DNA from: Candidatus Ectomicrobium neotermitis
GTDB lineage: Bacteria; Elusimicrobiota; Endomicrobiia; Endomicrobiales; Endomicrobiaceae
Length of the DNA stretch: 7,500 bases
Direction of reading: 5' to 3'
NCBI GenBank assembly: GCA_031283745.1
Contig: JAITBH010000032.1
Coordinates: 1-7,500, forward strand
The translations under genes were made by a program, and so were the position numbers. Positions within the stretch are counted from its first letter, which is position 1. The number at the start of each line of letters is the position of its first letter. The notes beneath the pieces were generated by a model, which searched no databases, was not told where the DNA came from, and saw only the letters and a program-made list of their open reading frames with translations. Shown here in pieces: positions 1 through 6,729 of this stretch.

Positions 1-702
1 GATGAATATATGCGTCTGATGTGGGAATTTATCGATACCATTGCCAACAAAAAGATCTTGTCAAGGTGGCATATCAACTACGACAGTTTTCTTGATGATG
101 AAGGTAAGTTTATTCCAACAAATGTCACTGCTCCGTATTTGGTTTATCCGCAAGATACAGGTTGGTCATTTTCCCCAAAGAAAGATTTGACTGTGGAAAC
201 TTATCGTCAAAGAGCATCCGTTTTTTTGGATAAAATTTTTAAGAGTATCGACGCAAAAGATTACATAGTCTTAGATCAATTTATTTCTCCAAATGTCGAC
301 GATGATATGTTGAAAAGTTATGTCAAGAACTTAAAGCGAATACATGTTTACAGAGATCCCAGAGATGTTTTTGCCACTGCTATTTCTTTGAATGTCCCGT
401 GGCTGCCCAAAACCCCGCAGGAGTTCATTGGTTTTTATAAAAGGGCACGCAACAATACTGTGATAGGGCAAAACAAAAAAATTCTTTATATTCGCTTTGA
501 AGATCTCGTGTTAAATTACGACGAGAACTCTAAAAAAATAATGGATTTTATTGGGCTGAAAAAAGAAAATCATAAATATGTCAAAGGTTTTTTTGATCCA
601 TCAATTTCAAAAAATAATGTCGGTTTGTATAAAAGAATAAACAGAGACAAAGACATTGAGTTGATCAAAAATGAATTAAAAGAATTTTGTTATGAGGGAT
701 AA
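1..702 (+). CDS. Sulfotransferase family protein, 3' part (5' end outside window)
   Basis: The frame is open from base 1, with codons D-E-Y ahead of the first in-window Met at 10, so the true start is probably upstream. Residues here are counted from that Met. The piece matches the C-terminal two thirds of a PAPS-dependent sulfotransferase. At residues 111-123 IHVYRDPRDVFAT resembles the 3'-phosphate-binding motif, with Arg115 and Arg118, and Thr123 where Ser is usual. At 158-169 ILYIRFEDLVLN is the conserved strand and acidic turn that follows in this family. SKNNVGLYKR (200-209) resembles the basic C-terminal segment. The N-terminal 5'-phosphosulfate loop is not visible because of the truncation. 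The likely role is transfer of sulfate from PAPS to a hydroxyl or amine of a glycan made by this cluster; the acceptor is inferred from context only. The stop at 700-702 directly abuts the next start, which indicates one operon. Confidence 0.82.
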   Translation, partial: DEYMRLMWEFIDTIANKKILSRWHINYDSFLDDEGKFIPTNVTAPYLVYPQDTGWSFSPKKDLTVETYRQRASVFLDKIFKSIDAKDYIVLDQFISPNVDDDMLKSYVKNLKRIHVYRDPRDVFATAISLNVPWLPKTPQEFIGFYKRARNNTVIGQNKKILYIRFEDLVLNYDENSKKIMDFIGLKKENHKYVKGFFDPSISKNNVGLYKRINRDKDIELIKNELKEFCYEG

Positions 703-2019
703 ATGAAAAAAATTTACTTAGGCATGAGTGCTGATCTGCTCCACCCCGGACACTTAAACATCATTGATCGAGCAAGAAAATTAGATGGAGAGTTGATAGT
801 GGGTTTGCTTACCGATAAGGCTATTGCCAGTTATAAAAGGCTTCCTTATATGACCTTTGAGCAGAGAAAAATAATCATTGAAAATGTCAAAGGCATCGAC
901 AAAGTTGTTCCACAAGATACTCTTGACTATACCCCTAACTTGGAAAAAATAAAGCCCGACTTTGTAATTCATGGCGACGATTGGAAAACAGGAATTCAGT
1001 CTGTTGTCCGTCAAAAAGTTATAGAGACAATATCGAAGTGGGGCGGGCAGCTCGTTGAGGTTCCTTACACTAAAAATATTTCCTCCACTAAATTAAACCA
1101 AGCTCTCAAAGATGTCGGCACAACTCCATCTATAAGAAGTCAAAAATTGAGAAGGCTCATTGAAAATAAAGATATTGTCAGAACGATAGAGGTCCACAAT
1201 GGTCTCAGTGCTTTGATAGCCGAGAAGGCTTTTGTAAATGAGGGCAATAAAAGAAGAGAGTTTGATGCCATTTGGATTTCATCTTTAACGCAAAGTGCAG
1301 CAAAGGCTAAACCCGACAATGGTTATCTTGACACCGCGACGAGAATTTCAGGAATGCTTGATATTTTGGATACCACAACAAAACCCATAATTTATGATGG
1401 GGACAATGGCGGAGAGATAGAACATTTTATTTCCGCAGTTCGCTCGCTTGAAAGTTTGGGTGTCTCGGCGATAGTTATTGAAGACAAAATCGGCTTAAAG
1501 AAAAATTCTCTTTTTGGAACCCAAGTTCTCCAGCAGCAAGACGATGCCCAAAACTTTGCAAGAAAAATAGTAGCAGGAAAGAAGGCTCAGATAGATGACA
1601 ATTTTTCTATCTTTGCTCGGATTGAAAGTTTGATTCTTGACAAAGGAAATGCAGATGCTATTGAGAGGGCAAAAATTTATCTTGATGCGGGAGCTGATGG
1701 GATAATGATTCATTCAAGAAAGAAATCTTTTAATGAGATAAAAGAGTTTTGTCAGCTCTATGACAAATTTGCATCCTCAAAACCTCTCATTGTAGTCCCT
1801 TCATCTTTTTCATCGGTAAAAGAAGAAGAACTCATCGAAAACAAAATCAAAATTGTCATTTATGCCAATCAACTTTTACGTTCTGCTTACCCCGCTATGA
1901 TGAAAACCGCAGAAAGTATTCTTGAGCATCACAGAGCACAAGAAGCGTCAAGCAAATATTGCATACCGATCACAGAAATCATTAATTTAATTCCCGGAGG
2001 TAGCATTGAAAACACATGA
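703..2019 (+). CDS. pepM: Bifunctional nucleotidyltransferase / phosphoenolpyruvate mutase (fusion)
   Basis: The protein has 438 residues and two domains. Residues 1-140 form a CTP-transferase-like nucleotidyltransferase with HPGH (14-17) as its HxGH motif and ISSTK (126-130) as its C-terminal nucleotide-binding motif. Residues about 146-412 are phosphoenolpyruvate mutase, which converts PEP to phosphonopyruvate and is the entry step to nearly all C-P compounds. Visible mutase signatures are VHNGLSA (164-170), YDGDNGG (231-237, Asp232/Asp234), the diagnostic EDKIGLKKNS (260-269), Arg306 in FARIES and His337 in MIHSRK; these align with the mussel enzyme's active-site residues. EDK-x5-NS separates it from isocitrate lyase relatives. 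In related fusions the nucleotidyltransferase is thought to activate a phosphonate as its CMP ester before transfer to a glycan or lipid; that role is inferred here. The ATG directly follows the previous stop, with GAGGG at 694-698 as ribosome site. The last 14 bases overlap the next gene. Confidence 0.93.
   Translation: MKKIYLGMSADLLHPGHLNIIDRARKLDGELIVGLLTDKAIASYKRLPYMTFEQRKIIIENVKGIDKVVPQDTLDYTPNLEKIKPDFVIHGDDWKTGIQSVVRQKVIETISKWGGQLVEVPYTKNISSTKLNQALKDVGTTPSIRSQKLRRLIENKDIVRTIEVHNGLSALIAEKAFVNEGNKRREFDAIWISSLTQSAAKAKPDNGYLDTATRISGMLDILDTTTKPIIYDGDNGGEIEHFISAVRSLESLGVSAIVIEDKIGLKKNSLFGTQVLQQQDDAQNFARKIVAGKKAQIDDNFSIFARIESLILDKGNADAIERAKIYLDAGADGIMIHSRKKSFNEIKEFCQLYDKFASSKPLIVVPSSFSSVKEEELIENKIKIVIYANQLLRSAYPAMMKTAESILEHHRAQEASSKYCIPITEIINLIPGGSIENT
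1996..2000 (+). promoter_or_regulatory. Shine-Dalgarno site deciding a TTG start
   Basis: A perfect GGAGG lies five bases before TTG at 2006, inside the last codons of the PEP mutase gene. It supports the non-ATG start of the dehydrogenase: translation from this TTG gives the expected family N-terminus (VFIGNGSIKELP). No in-frame ATG lies nearby. Confidence 0.75.
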
Positions 2020-3052
2020 CGTTTTTATCGGCAATGGGAGCATCAAAGAATTGCCAGCACTGTTAGAAAGCAAAAAAATAAAAAAGGTTCTTGTCTTTAG
2101 AGGAAAGAGTTCTTTTGAAAAAATAAAAAATACTATTGATGAGATGATTAAAGGTTGCGTCGTTGATTATTATTTAGATTTTGCAACCAATCCGATTGAT
2201 GATGACCTGCAGAAAGCCTTGAGAACTATCAGCGGAAATTATGATGCTATCATCGCTGTCGGCGGAGGCAGCGTTATAGATTTTGCAAAGCTCTTTAATT
2301 TTAAGAGCGGGAGAAAATTGTTTTTTATAGCAATCCCCACAACGGCTGGCTCAGGCAGCGAGGCGACCAAGTTTGCAGTTATTTGGATCAAAGATAAAAA
2401 GTATTCCATTGAAGATGACACTATCCTTCCAAACTATGCGATTGTTGATAGCCAGTTTCTAAAAAATTCCCCGAAATATCTTAAAGCATGTTCATCGTTT
2501 GACGCATTTGCTCAAAGCGTCGAATCTTTTTGGTCGGTTCGATCAACCCCTCGCAGTCAAGAATATGCCAAAGAAGCGATGATTTTGTGTAAAGAAAATA
2601 TCGTCAATTATGTTTTATCAGACGACGAAAAAACTATGGACAAAATGTCGCAAGCCGCTTTCTTGGCTGGCAAAGCTATCAACATTTCAAAGACAACTGC
2701 GGCACATGCACTCTCCTATGTTTTCACAAAGGAATTCAATATTCCCCACGGGCATGCGGTTGCTCTAAGTTTTCCAAAATTGTTTGCTGCAAACACCGAT
2801 ATTCCTCTTTTGGCACTAAACGATAAAAGAGAAATTGCCTATATTGAAAGGATGAAAAAATCGTTAAAAGAGATTTTGAGTTATGACTATTTCGTCGATG
2901 TTTTAGCAAAGATTGGCTTAGAGCTAAACTTAAAAAAACTGGGCATAAGCAATGTTTCGGATTTGGTCAAAAAAGTGAATTTAGAAAGGATAAGCAATAA
3001 TCCAAGAATTTTTACGCAAGCTCAATTAGAGGGGTTGTTTTTCAATGATTAA
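2006..3052 (+). CDS. Iron-containing alcohol dehydrogenase, phosphonoacetaldehyde reductase-like
   Basis: The protein has 348 residues and belongs to the iron-dependent (type III) alcohol dehydrogenases. The N-terminal dinucleotide-binding part carries GGGS (86-89) and PTTAGSGSEAT (111-121). The metal-site region has Asp166, Gln170 where many relatives have His, His234 (TTAAHALS) and His248 (IPHGHAV). The blocks FDAFAQSVESFWSV and AGKAINISKTTAAHALS are, from memory, hallmarks of the phosphonoacetaldehyde reductase branch, in which Gln at that site is normal. The expected reaction is NAD(P)H-dependent reduction of phosphonoacetaldehyde to 2-hydroxyethylphosphonate in the cytoplasm. The position directly after PEP mutase, with a 14-base overlap, supports this. 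The start is TTG with a strong GGAGG. The phosphonopyruvate decarboxylase that should supply the substrate is not in this window. A different aldehyde substrate remains possible. Confidence 0.86.
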   Translation: MKTHDVFIGNGSIKELPALLESKKIKKVLVFRGKSSFEKIKNTIDEMIKGCVVDYYLDFATNPIDDDLQKALRTISGNYDAIIAVGGGSVIDFAKLFNFKSGRKLFFIAIPTTAGSGSEATKFAVIWIKDKKYSIEDDTILPNYAIVDSQFLKNSPKYLKACSSFDAFAQSVESFWSVRSTPRSQEYAKEAMILCKENIVNYVLSDDEKTMDKMSQAAFLAGKAINISKTTAAHALSYVFTKEFNIPHGHAVALSFPKLFAANTDIPLLALNDKREIAYIERMKKSLKEILSYDYFVDVLAKIGLELNLKKLGISNVSDLVKKVNLERISNNPRIFTQAQLEGLFFND

Positions 3053-4196
3053 GTTTATGGACCTGCACAAAATCAATGAGGCTTATAGAGAAGAAATAAA
3101 TGAAGCGATAAAAAAAGTTCTTGACAGCGGCTGGTATCTTTTAGGTGAGGAATACGACAAATTTTGTGCGGAATTTGCCTTTTTTTGCGGTGCAAAATAT
3201 GCTGTCGGTGTTGCAAACGGGCTTGATGCATTAAAGTTGATTATCAAGGCTTACGGTTTTAGCGGTCAAGACGAGATAATTGTTCCCGCAAACACTTTCA
3301 TCGCATCTATGTTGGCTGTCTCAGAAAATGGGGCAGTGTCTGTTTTGGTTGAACCAAATATTCGTTCCTACAATATAGATGTCGACTTGATTGAAAAAAG
3401 CATCAGTCCCAAAACAAAAGCAATTATGCCCGTTCATCTTTATGGGCAGGCAGACAGGATGGACAAAATTTTGAGCTTGGCTGAGAAATATAATTTGAAA
3501 GTTATCGAAGATTGTGCCCAAGCTCATGGTGCCGTATATAAAGGAAAGAAAGTTGGAAACCTCGCCGATGCGGCGGGGTTTTCTTTTTATCCGGGCAAAA
3601 ATCTCGGGTCTTTGGGTGACGGGGGGGCTGTTGTTACAAACGATAAAGCTCTTTTTGAGAAAGTAAAATCGCTTGCAAATTATGGCTCGGCAAACAAATA
3701 TGAGTTTATCTACAAAGGTATAAATTCAAGGCTTAGCGATATTCAGGCAGCTGTTTTACGGGTAAAGCTTCGTCACTTAGAAGAGGACAATTTGAGACGT
3801 TTTGAAATTGCAAAGTATTACAGGAACAATATTAAAAACCCTTTTATTGTTTTGCCTGAGGTCCTTGACGGCGATACTGTTTGTTCCGCCCCGCAAGAAA
3901 AAATTGATGAAAAAGAAAAAGCTCATGTGTGGTATTTATTTGTCGTTCGGACTAAAAACAGAGAGAAGTTTCAGAAATATTTGTCTGATAACGGAATTCA
4001 AACCTTGATACATTATCCCATCGCACCTCACAAGCAGTTGGCATATAAAGAGTGGAATAATTTAGCCCTTCCTATAACCGAACAAATTCACAAAGAAGTC
4101 CTCTCCATTCCTTGCAACCCCTCGCTACAAGATTTTGAGGTAGAAAAAATAACCCAGACCATCAATCGCTATGACGAGTCCCGAGATGTTTTATGA
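3045..4196 (+). CDS. DegT/DnrJ/EryC1 family PLP-dependent sugar aminotransferase (FdtB/QdtB-like)
   Basis: The protein has 383 residues, full length for this fold type I family. It opens with FMDLHKIN and DSGWYLLG (27-34), typical of the FdtB/QdtB branch that forms dTDP-3-amino-3,6-dideoxyhexoses from the 3-keto sugar with glutamate as amino donor. Visible PLP-site residues include Asp156 in EDCAQAHGA (155-163), the Schiff-base Lys185 in FYPGKNLG (181-188) and the GDGGAVVTND block (191-200). SRLSDIQAAVLRVKL (228-242) and IHYPIAPH (322-329) complete the pattern. Between residues about 271 and 294 there is a charged stretch, longer than I expect in relatives. ATG 3045 overlaps the previous stop by 8 bases, with AGAGGGG at 3028-3034 upstream; ATGA links it to the next gene. 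The product is probably an amino sugar donor for the glycan; the exact sugar is not determinable. No partner keto-isomerase or dehydratase is present. Confidence 0.88.
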   Translation: MIKFMDLHKINEAYREEINEAIKKVLDSGWYLLGEEYDKFCAEFAFFCGAKYAVGVANGLDALKLIIKAYGFSGQDEIIVPANTFIASMLAVSENGAVSVLVEPNIRSYNIDVDLIEKSISPKTKAIMPVHLYGQADRMDKILSLAEKYNLKVIEDCAQAHGAVYKGKKVGNLADAAGFSFYPGKNLGSLGDGGAVVTNDKALFEKVKSLANYGSANKYEFIYKGINSRLSDIQAAVLRVKLRHLEEDNLRRFEIAKYYRNNIKNPFIVLPEVLDGDTVCSAPQEKIDEKEKAHVWYLFVVRTKNREKFQKYLSDNGIQTLIHYPIAPHKQLAYKEWNNLALPITEQIHKEVLSIPCNPSLQDFEVEKITQTINRYDESRDVL

Positions 4197-5167
4197 ACAA
4201 GCCTTTGGTGTCGGCTATAATCCCTTCGTTTAATCACGAAAAATATGTTCAAGAAGCTATTTATTCAATCATCAATCAGACCTATGAAAACATAGAGCTT
4301 TTGGTTTGTGATGATGGTTCTACCGACGACAGCTGGAATAAAATTAGTGAACTAAAAAATGTTTGCCAAAAAAGATTTACAAATGTTTTTTTTGATGTCT
4401 GTAAAAATCAGGGCATCTGTCTTACCCTTAATAAACTGATAGATAAATCTCGAGGAGAATACATTTATTTGATCGCCTCAGATGATTTGGCAAAGCCCGC
4501 AGCCATCAAAAAGCAAGTTGATTTTCTGCAAAACAATCCCGAATACGGGCAGGTCATGGGTGATAATGAAATAATTGACGAAAATTCTCGGCGAGTTTTT
4601 TGGGATAAGGACAGAAACAATGTTCCAGATGAGAGCAAGGCTGTTTATAAAACCTTAGCTCAATTCTTGCAGCAAGAAAGGGCCGATATTGATTTTTTTT
4701 CAGACGATTTTGGTTCTTATAAATCTCTCATAAGCGGTGGAAACTATATTCCAAACGGGAATTTATTTTCTAAAAAATTGCTTTTAGATAGTGGAAAATA
4801 TCAGAAGAATGCTCCTTTAGACGACCTCTACATAAACCTGCAAATGGCTCAAAGATGTAAGATTAAATTCTTAAACGAAATTCTGTTTTCATATCGCTGG
4901 CACCAAACAAACACAATAAAAAATCACAAGAAAGCCAGCGAAATGTCTGACCAGACTATGTATTATGAGCTTTTCTATGCCCCCAAGACTCAAAGTGCAA
5001 TTGATTTTATAAATGAGTACCACCTCTATAAAAAGAAAAATTTCCTGTTTTTTGGCATCGAAAAATATCGTAGCCTAATCCACAGAAAAAAATATCTGAG
5101 GGTTTTTGGAAGCAGGTTTCGTATAGGCTCAATTAAGGATATTGCTTTTAAGAAATACGATTTTTAG
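4193..5167 (+). CDS. Family 2 glycosyltransferase
   Basis: The protein has 324 residues and a GT-A fold of the GT2 family. The N-terminus VSAIIPSFNHEKYVQEAI (6-23) is the first nucleotide-binding strand, followed by CDDGSTDDSW (39-48). IASDD at 94-98 occupies the metal-binding DxD position. GGNYIPNGNLFSKKLL (182-197) is the usual acceptor-side strand, and APLDDLYINLQMAQR (207-221) carries the acidic residues where the catalytic base is expected. SYRWHQTNTI (233-242) is the common closing motif of this group. No membrane segment is evident, so it is probably cytoplasmic or peripheral. It should add one sugar from a nucleotide-sugar donor to the growing glycan; donor and acceptor cannot be read from the sequence. 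It is translationally coupled to the aminotransferase through an ATGA overlap. A 24-base gap follows. Confidence 0.9.
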   Translation: MNKPLVSAIIPSFNHEKYVQEAIYSIINQTYENIELLVCDDGSTDDSWNKISELKNVCQKRFTNVFFDVCKNQGICLTLNKLIDKSRGEYIYLIASDDLAKPAAIKKQVDFLQNNPEYGQVMGDNEIIDENSRRVFWDKDRNNVPDESKAVYKTLAQFLQQERADIDFFSDDFGSYKSLISGGNYIPNGNLFSKKLLLDSGKYQKNAPLDDLYINLQMAQRCKIKFLNEILFSYRWHQTNTIKNHKKASEMSDQTMYYELFYAPKTQSAIDFINEYHLYKKKNFLFFGIEKYRSLIHRKKYLRVFGSRFRIGSIKDIAFKKYDF

Positions 5168-5191
5168 GTAATAATAAATGAAGGGGGCAAG

Positions 5192-6466
5192 ATGAAAATT
5201 CAAACCAAAATGGCAATAGACAGATTAGCAGGCCTCATAATTTGCATTTTGTTTATTCCTATTGCTTTAACTTTAGGCAAAATTTTAAGGCGAAACCATT
5301 CCATCACTCCCGCTAATGTCAAAAACATTGTTGTCGCAAAATATTTTGGTCTGGGGAGTATCTCCCAAAGTCTTCCGATGTTGAAAGCTCTAAAGACTGC
5401 CTACCCAAACGCAAACCTGATTTATCTTTCCCGCAAAGCAAATGCCCCGCTTTTAGAGCTGGCTCCATTTGTCGACAAAACACTTTATCTAAGCGACAAA
5501 ACTTTGACAGGAACCTTGCTCAGTTCGCTTGAGATACTTTGGACTCTCTGGAAACTCCCCCGAATTGATCTATTTTTTGATTTAGAAATTTTCTCGTCTT
5601 ATGGTGCTTTGATAAGTTTGTTTTCATTGGCAAGAAACAGGCTGGGTTTTTTTTGGGCAAGATCAACAAAGTTCAAAACATATATTCACACCCACTTGGT
5701 CTATTTCAATTTTTCTATGCCCCTGCGTTTAACTTATATGCAGTTAGCAAGGCTCGGCGGAGCGGATGTCAACTCCAAAAATTCTCTTGTTGCTTTTAAT
5801 ATAGACCAAAGCACGCAAGTTTTAGCTGACCAAAAACTCTGTAAAATCACCCAAAACCCCTACGACAAAATTCTGGCTTTTAATGTTAATGCCTCAGATT
5901 TGTCCTATGCCCGACGCTGGCCGCTTAAAAACTTTGCCCAAACCGCAATCCATTTTATGCAACAAGGCTATTTCATAGTTTTGCTGGGGTCTAAAGGTGA
6001 GAAAGATTATGTCGAGCAGATGATAAAAGAGGTTTCAGGATACACAGATTTGATTTTTAATGCAGCGGGGTATTTTAGTTTGGCTGAGGTTTTGGCTCTA
6101 TTGCCCAAATTTGTAGCTTTTTTGACAAATGACACGGGACTGATGAATTTAGCCTTTGCCCAAAATGCAAAAGTTGCAGCTCTTTATGGTCCCAATATTC
6201 CCGATTACACTTTTATCGCTAATGACGTAAATGTAGCTATCTATAAGAAAAGTTTTTGTAGCCCCTGTTTGTATATTTTTGAGGAACCCATCTGCGGTCA
6301 GAGCTATTTTTGTATGGAAAACATTGAGACCCAAGATGTTGTTTTGGCTATAGAGACACTATTAAAAGCAGGTCCCCCCAAAGAGCAAAAGGAGGAGGGA
6401 ATAAACTCTTTTGTGCAACAGAATGACGGAAGTTATGTCTATGGAACTTTAAGGAGGAGACAATGA
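5192..6466 (+). CDS. Family 9 glycosyltransferase (heptosyltransferase-like) with N-terminal membrane anchor
   Basis: The protein has 424 residues. Residues about 12-32 form one hydrophobic segment, preceded by KMAIDRLAG and followed by RR, suggesting an inner-membrane anchor with the catalytic part in the cytoplasm. The GT-B body shows IVVAKYFGLGSISQSLPML (46-64) as the family's N-terminal acceptor-side motif, RRWPLKNFAQTA (241-252), VLLGSKGEKDYV (263-274) and LTNDTGLMNLAFA (311-323), the signature of ADP-heptose:LPS heptosyltransferases and relatives. The end carries four cysteines (356, 359, 368, 374), as often seen in these anchored relatives. A charged tail of about 30 residues follows position 393. 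It probably adds a sugar during LPS/LOS-type glycan assembly; heptose as the donor is not proven. AAGGGGG at 5181-5187 precedes the ATG by four bases. The gene ends in an ATGA overlap with the methyltransferase. Confidence 0.88.
   Translation: MKIQTKMAIDRLAGLIICILFIPIALTLGKILRRNHSITPANVKNIVVAKYFGLGSISQSLPMLKALKTAYPNANLIYLSRKANAPLLELAPFVDKTLYLSDKTLTGTLLSSLEILWTLWKLPRIDLFFDLEIFSSYGALISLFSLARNRLGFFWARSTKFKTYIHTHLVYFNFSMPLRLTYMQLARLGGADVNSKNSLVAFNIDQSTQVLADQKLCKITQNPYDKILAFNVNASDLSYARRWPLKNFAQTAIHFMQQGYFIVLLGSKGEKDYVEQMIKEVSGYTDLIFNAAGYFSLAEVLALLPKFVAFLTNDTGLMNLAFAQNAKVAALYGPNIPDYTFIANDVNVAIYKKSFCSPCLYIFEEPICGQSYFCMENIETQDVVLAIETLLKAGPPKEQKEEGINSFVQQNDGSYVYGTLRRRQ
6451..6459 (+). promoter_or_regulatory. 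Strong Shine-Dalgarno site for the methyltransferase gene
   Basis: AAGGAGGAG lies three bases before ATG 6463, within the last codons of the glycosyltransferase gene. The strong site and ATGA overlap show that the interrupted methyltransferase still has an intact translation start. Confidence 0.7.
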
Positions 6467-6729
6467 AAAATTGCGAAATTTGTGGAAGTGAGAAGATGAA
6501 GTATTTGTTTACAAAAGAGGGTTTTGATCATCAGCAATGCTGTGTGTGTGGACTCATTAGAATTTATCCGCAACCGACGGATGCGGAGTTGGACGTTTTC
6601 TATGACAATCCATTGTATGCAGTTTGGGGAGGCGATGTTGAAACCATGAAGTCGGCAACTTTTATGAACATTTTGTCCAAGCTCCCGCAAGATTTTAAAA
6701 TTGCCCCCCCCCCCAATTTTTGGATATAG
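6463..6729 (+). CDS. Methyltransferase, 5' part: zinc-ribbon domain, ended early by frameshift at a C11 tract
   Basis: In the sequence as given, translation yields 88 residues and stops at 6727-6729, just past the poly-C tract. The N-terminus has two CxxC pairs (Cys4/Cys7 in CEICG, Cys26/Cys29 in CVCG), followed by LIRIYPQPTDAELDVFYDN (31-49). This is the zinc-ribbon-like leader found in front of many glycan-cluster SAM methyltransferases, where it reads roughly C-G-L-x-x-x-P-x-P-T-x-x-E-L. The last residues (APPPNFWI) come from the tract and the wrong frame. The truncated product lacks the whole SAM-binding domain and should have no methyltransferase activity. With 12 or 9 Cs the frame continues into the domain at 6720, giving about 288 or 287 residues. 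Whether the break is phase variation, fixed inactivation or sequencing error cannot be settled here. Confidence 0.8.
   Translation: MKNCEICGSEKMKYLFTKEGFDHQQCCVCGLIRIYPQPTDAELDVFYDNPLYAVWGGDVETMKSATFMNILSKLPQDFKIAPPPNFWI
6704..6714 (+). repeat. Poly-C tract of 11 bases inside the methyltransferase gene
   Basis: Eleven consecutive Cs follow G6703 and encode Ala-Pro-Pro-Pro in the frame starting at 6463. The methyltransferase catalytic frame resumes one register away, immediately after the tract. Counting codons, 9 or 12 Cs join the frames while 10 or 11 do not. It is by far the longest G/C homopolymer in this AT-rich window. It has the length and position of a slipped-strand contingency repeat. 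Confidence 0.85.

Noticed and set aside
3045..4196. Aminotransferase as a 2-aminoethylphosphonate transaminase
   Set aside because: The sequence is clearly of the DegT sugar-aminotransferase family rather than the AEP transaminase family, and the neighbouring reductase suggests the hydroxyethylphosphonate branch instead.
5178..5196. Mini-frame ATG at 5178 as an alternative start for the GT9 gene
   Set aside because: It closes after five codons in another frame; ATG 5192 with AAGGGGG four bases upstream gives the anchored GT9 protein.
5647..5654. T8 run in the GT9 gene, and a similar T8 run at 4693-4700, as slippage sites
   Set aside because: Both are in frame, encode ordinary Phe-rich segments, and runs of A or T of this length are common in AT-rich coding DNA.
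5192..6466. Naming the GT9 gene waaC or waaF
   Set aside because: The family signature is clear, but the anchor, cysteines and cluster context differ from core heptosyltransferases and the donor sugar cannot be read from sequence.
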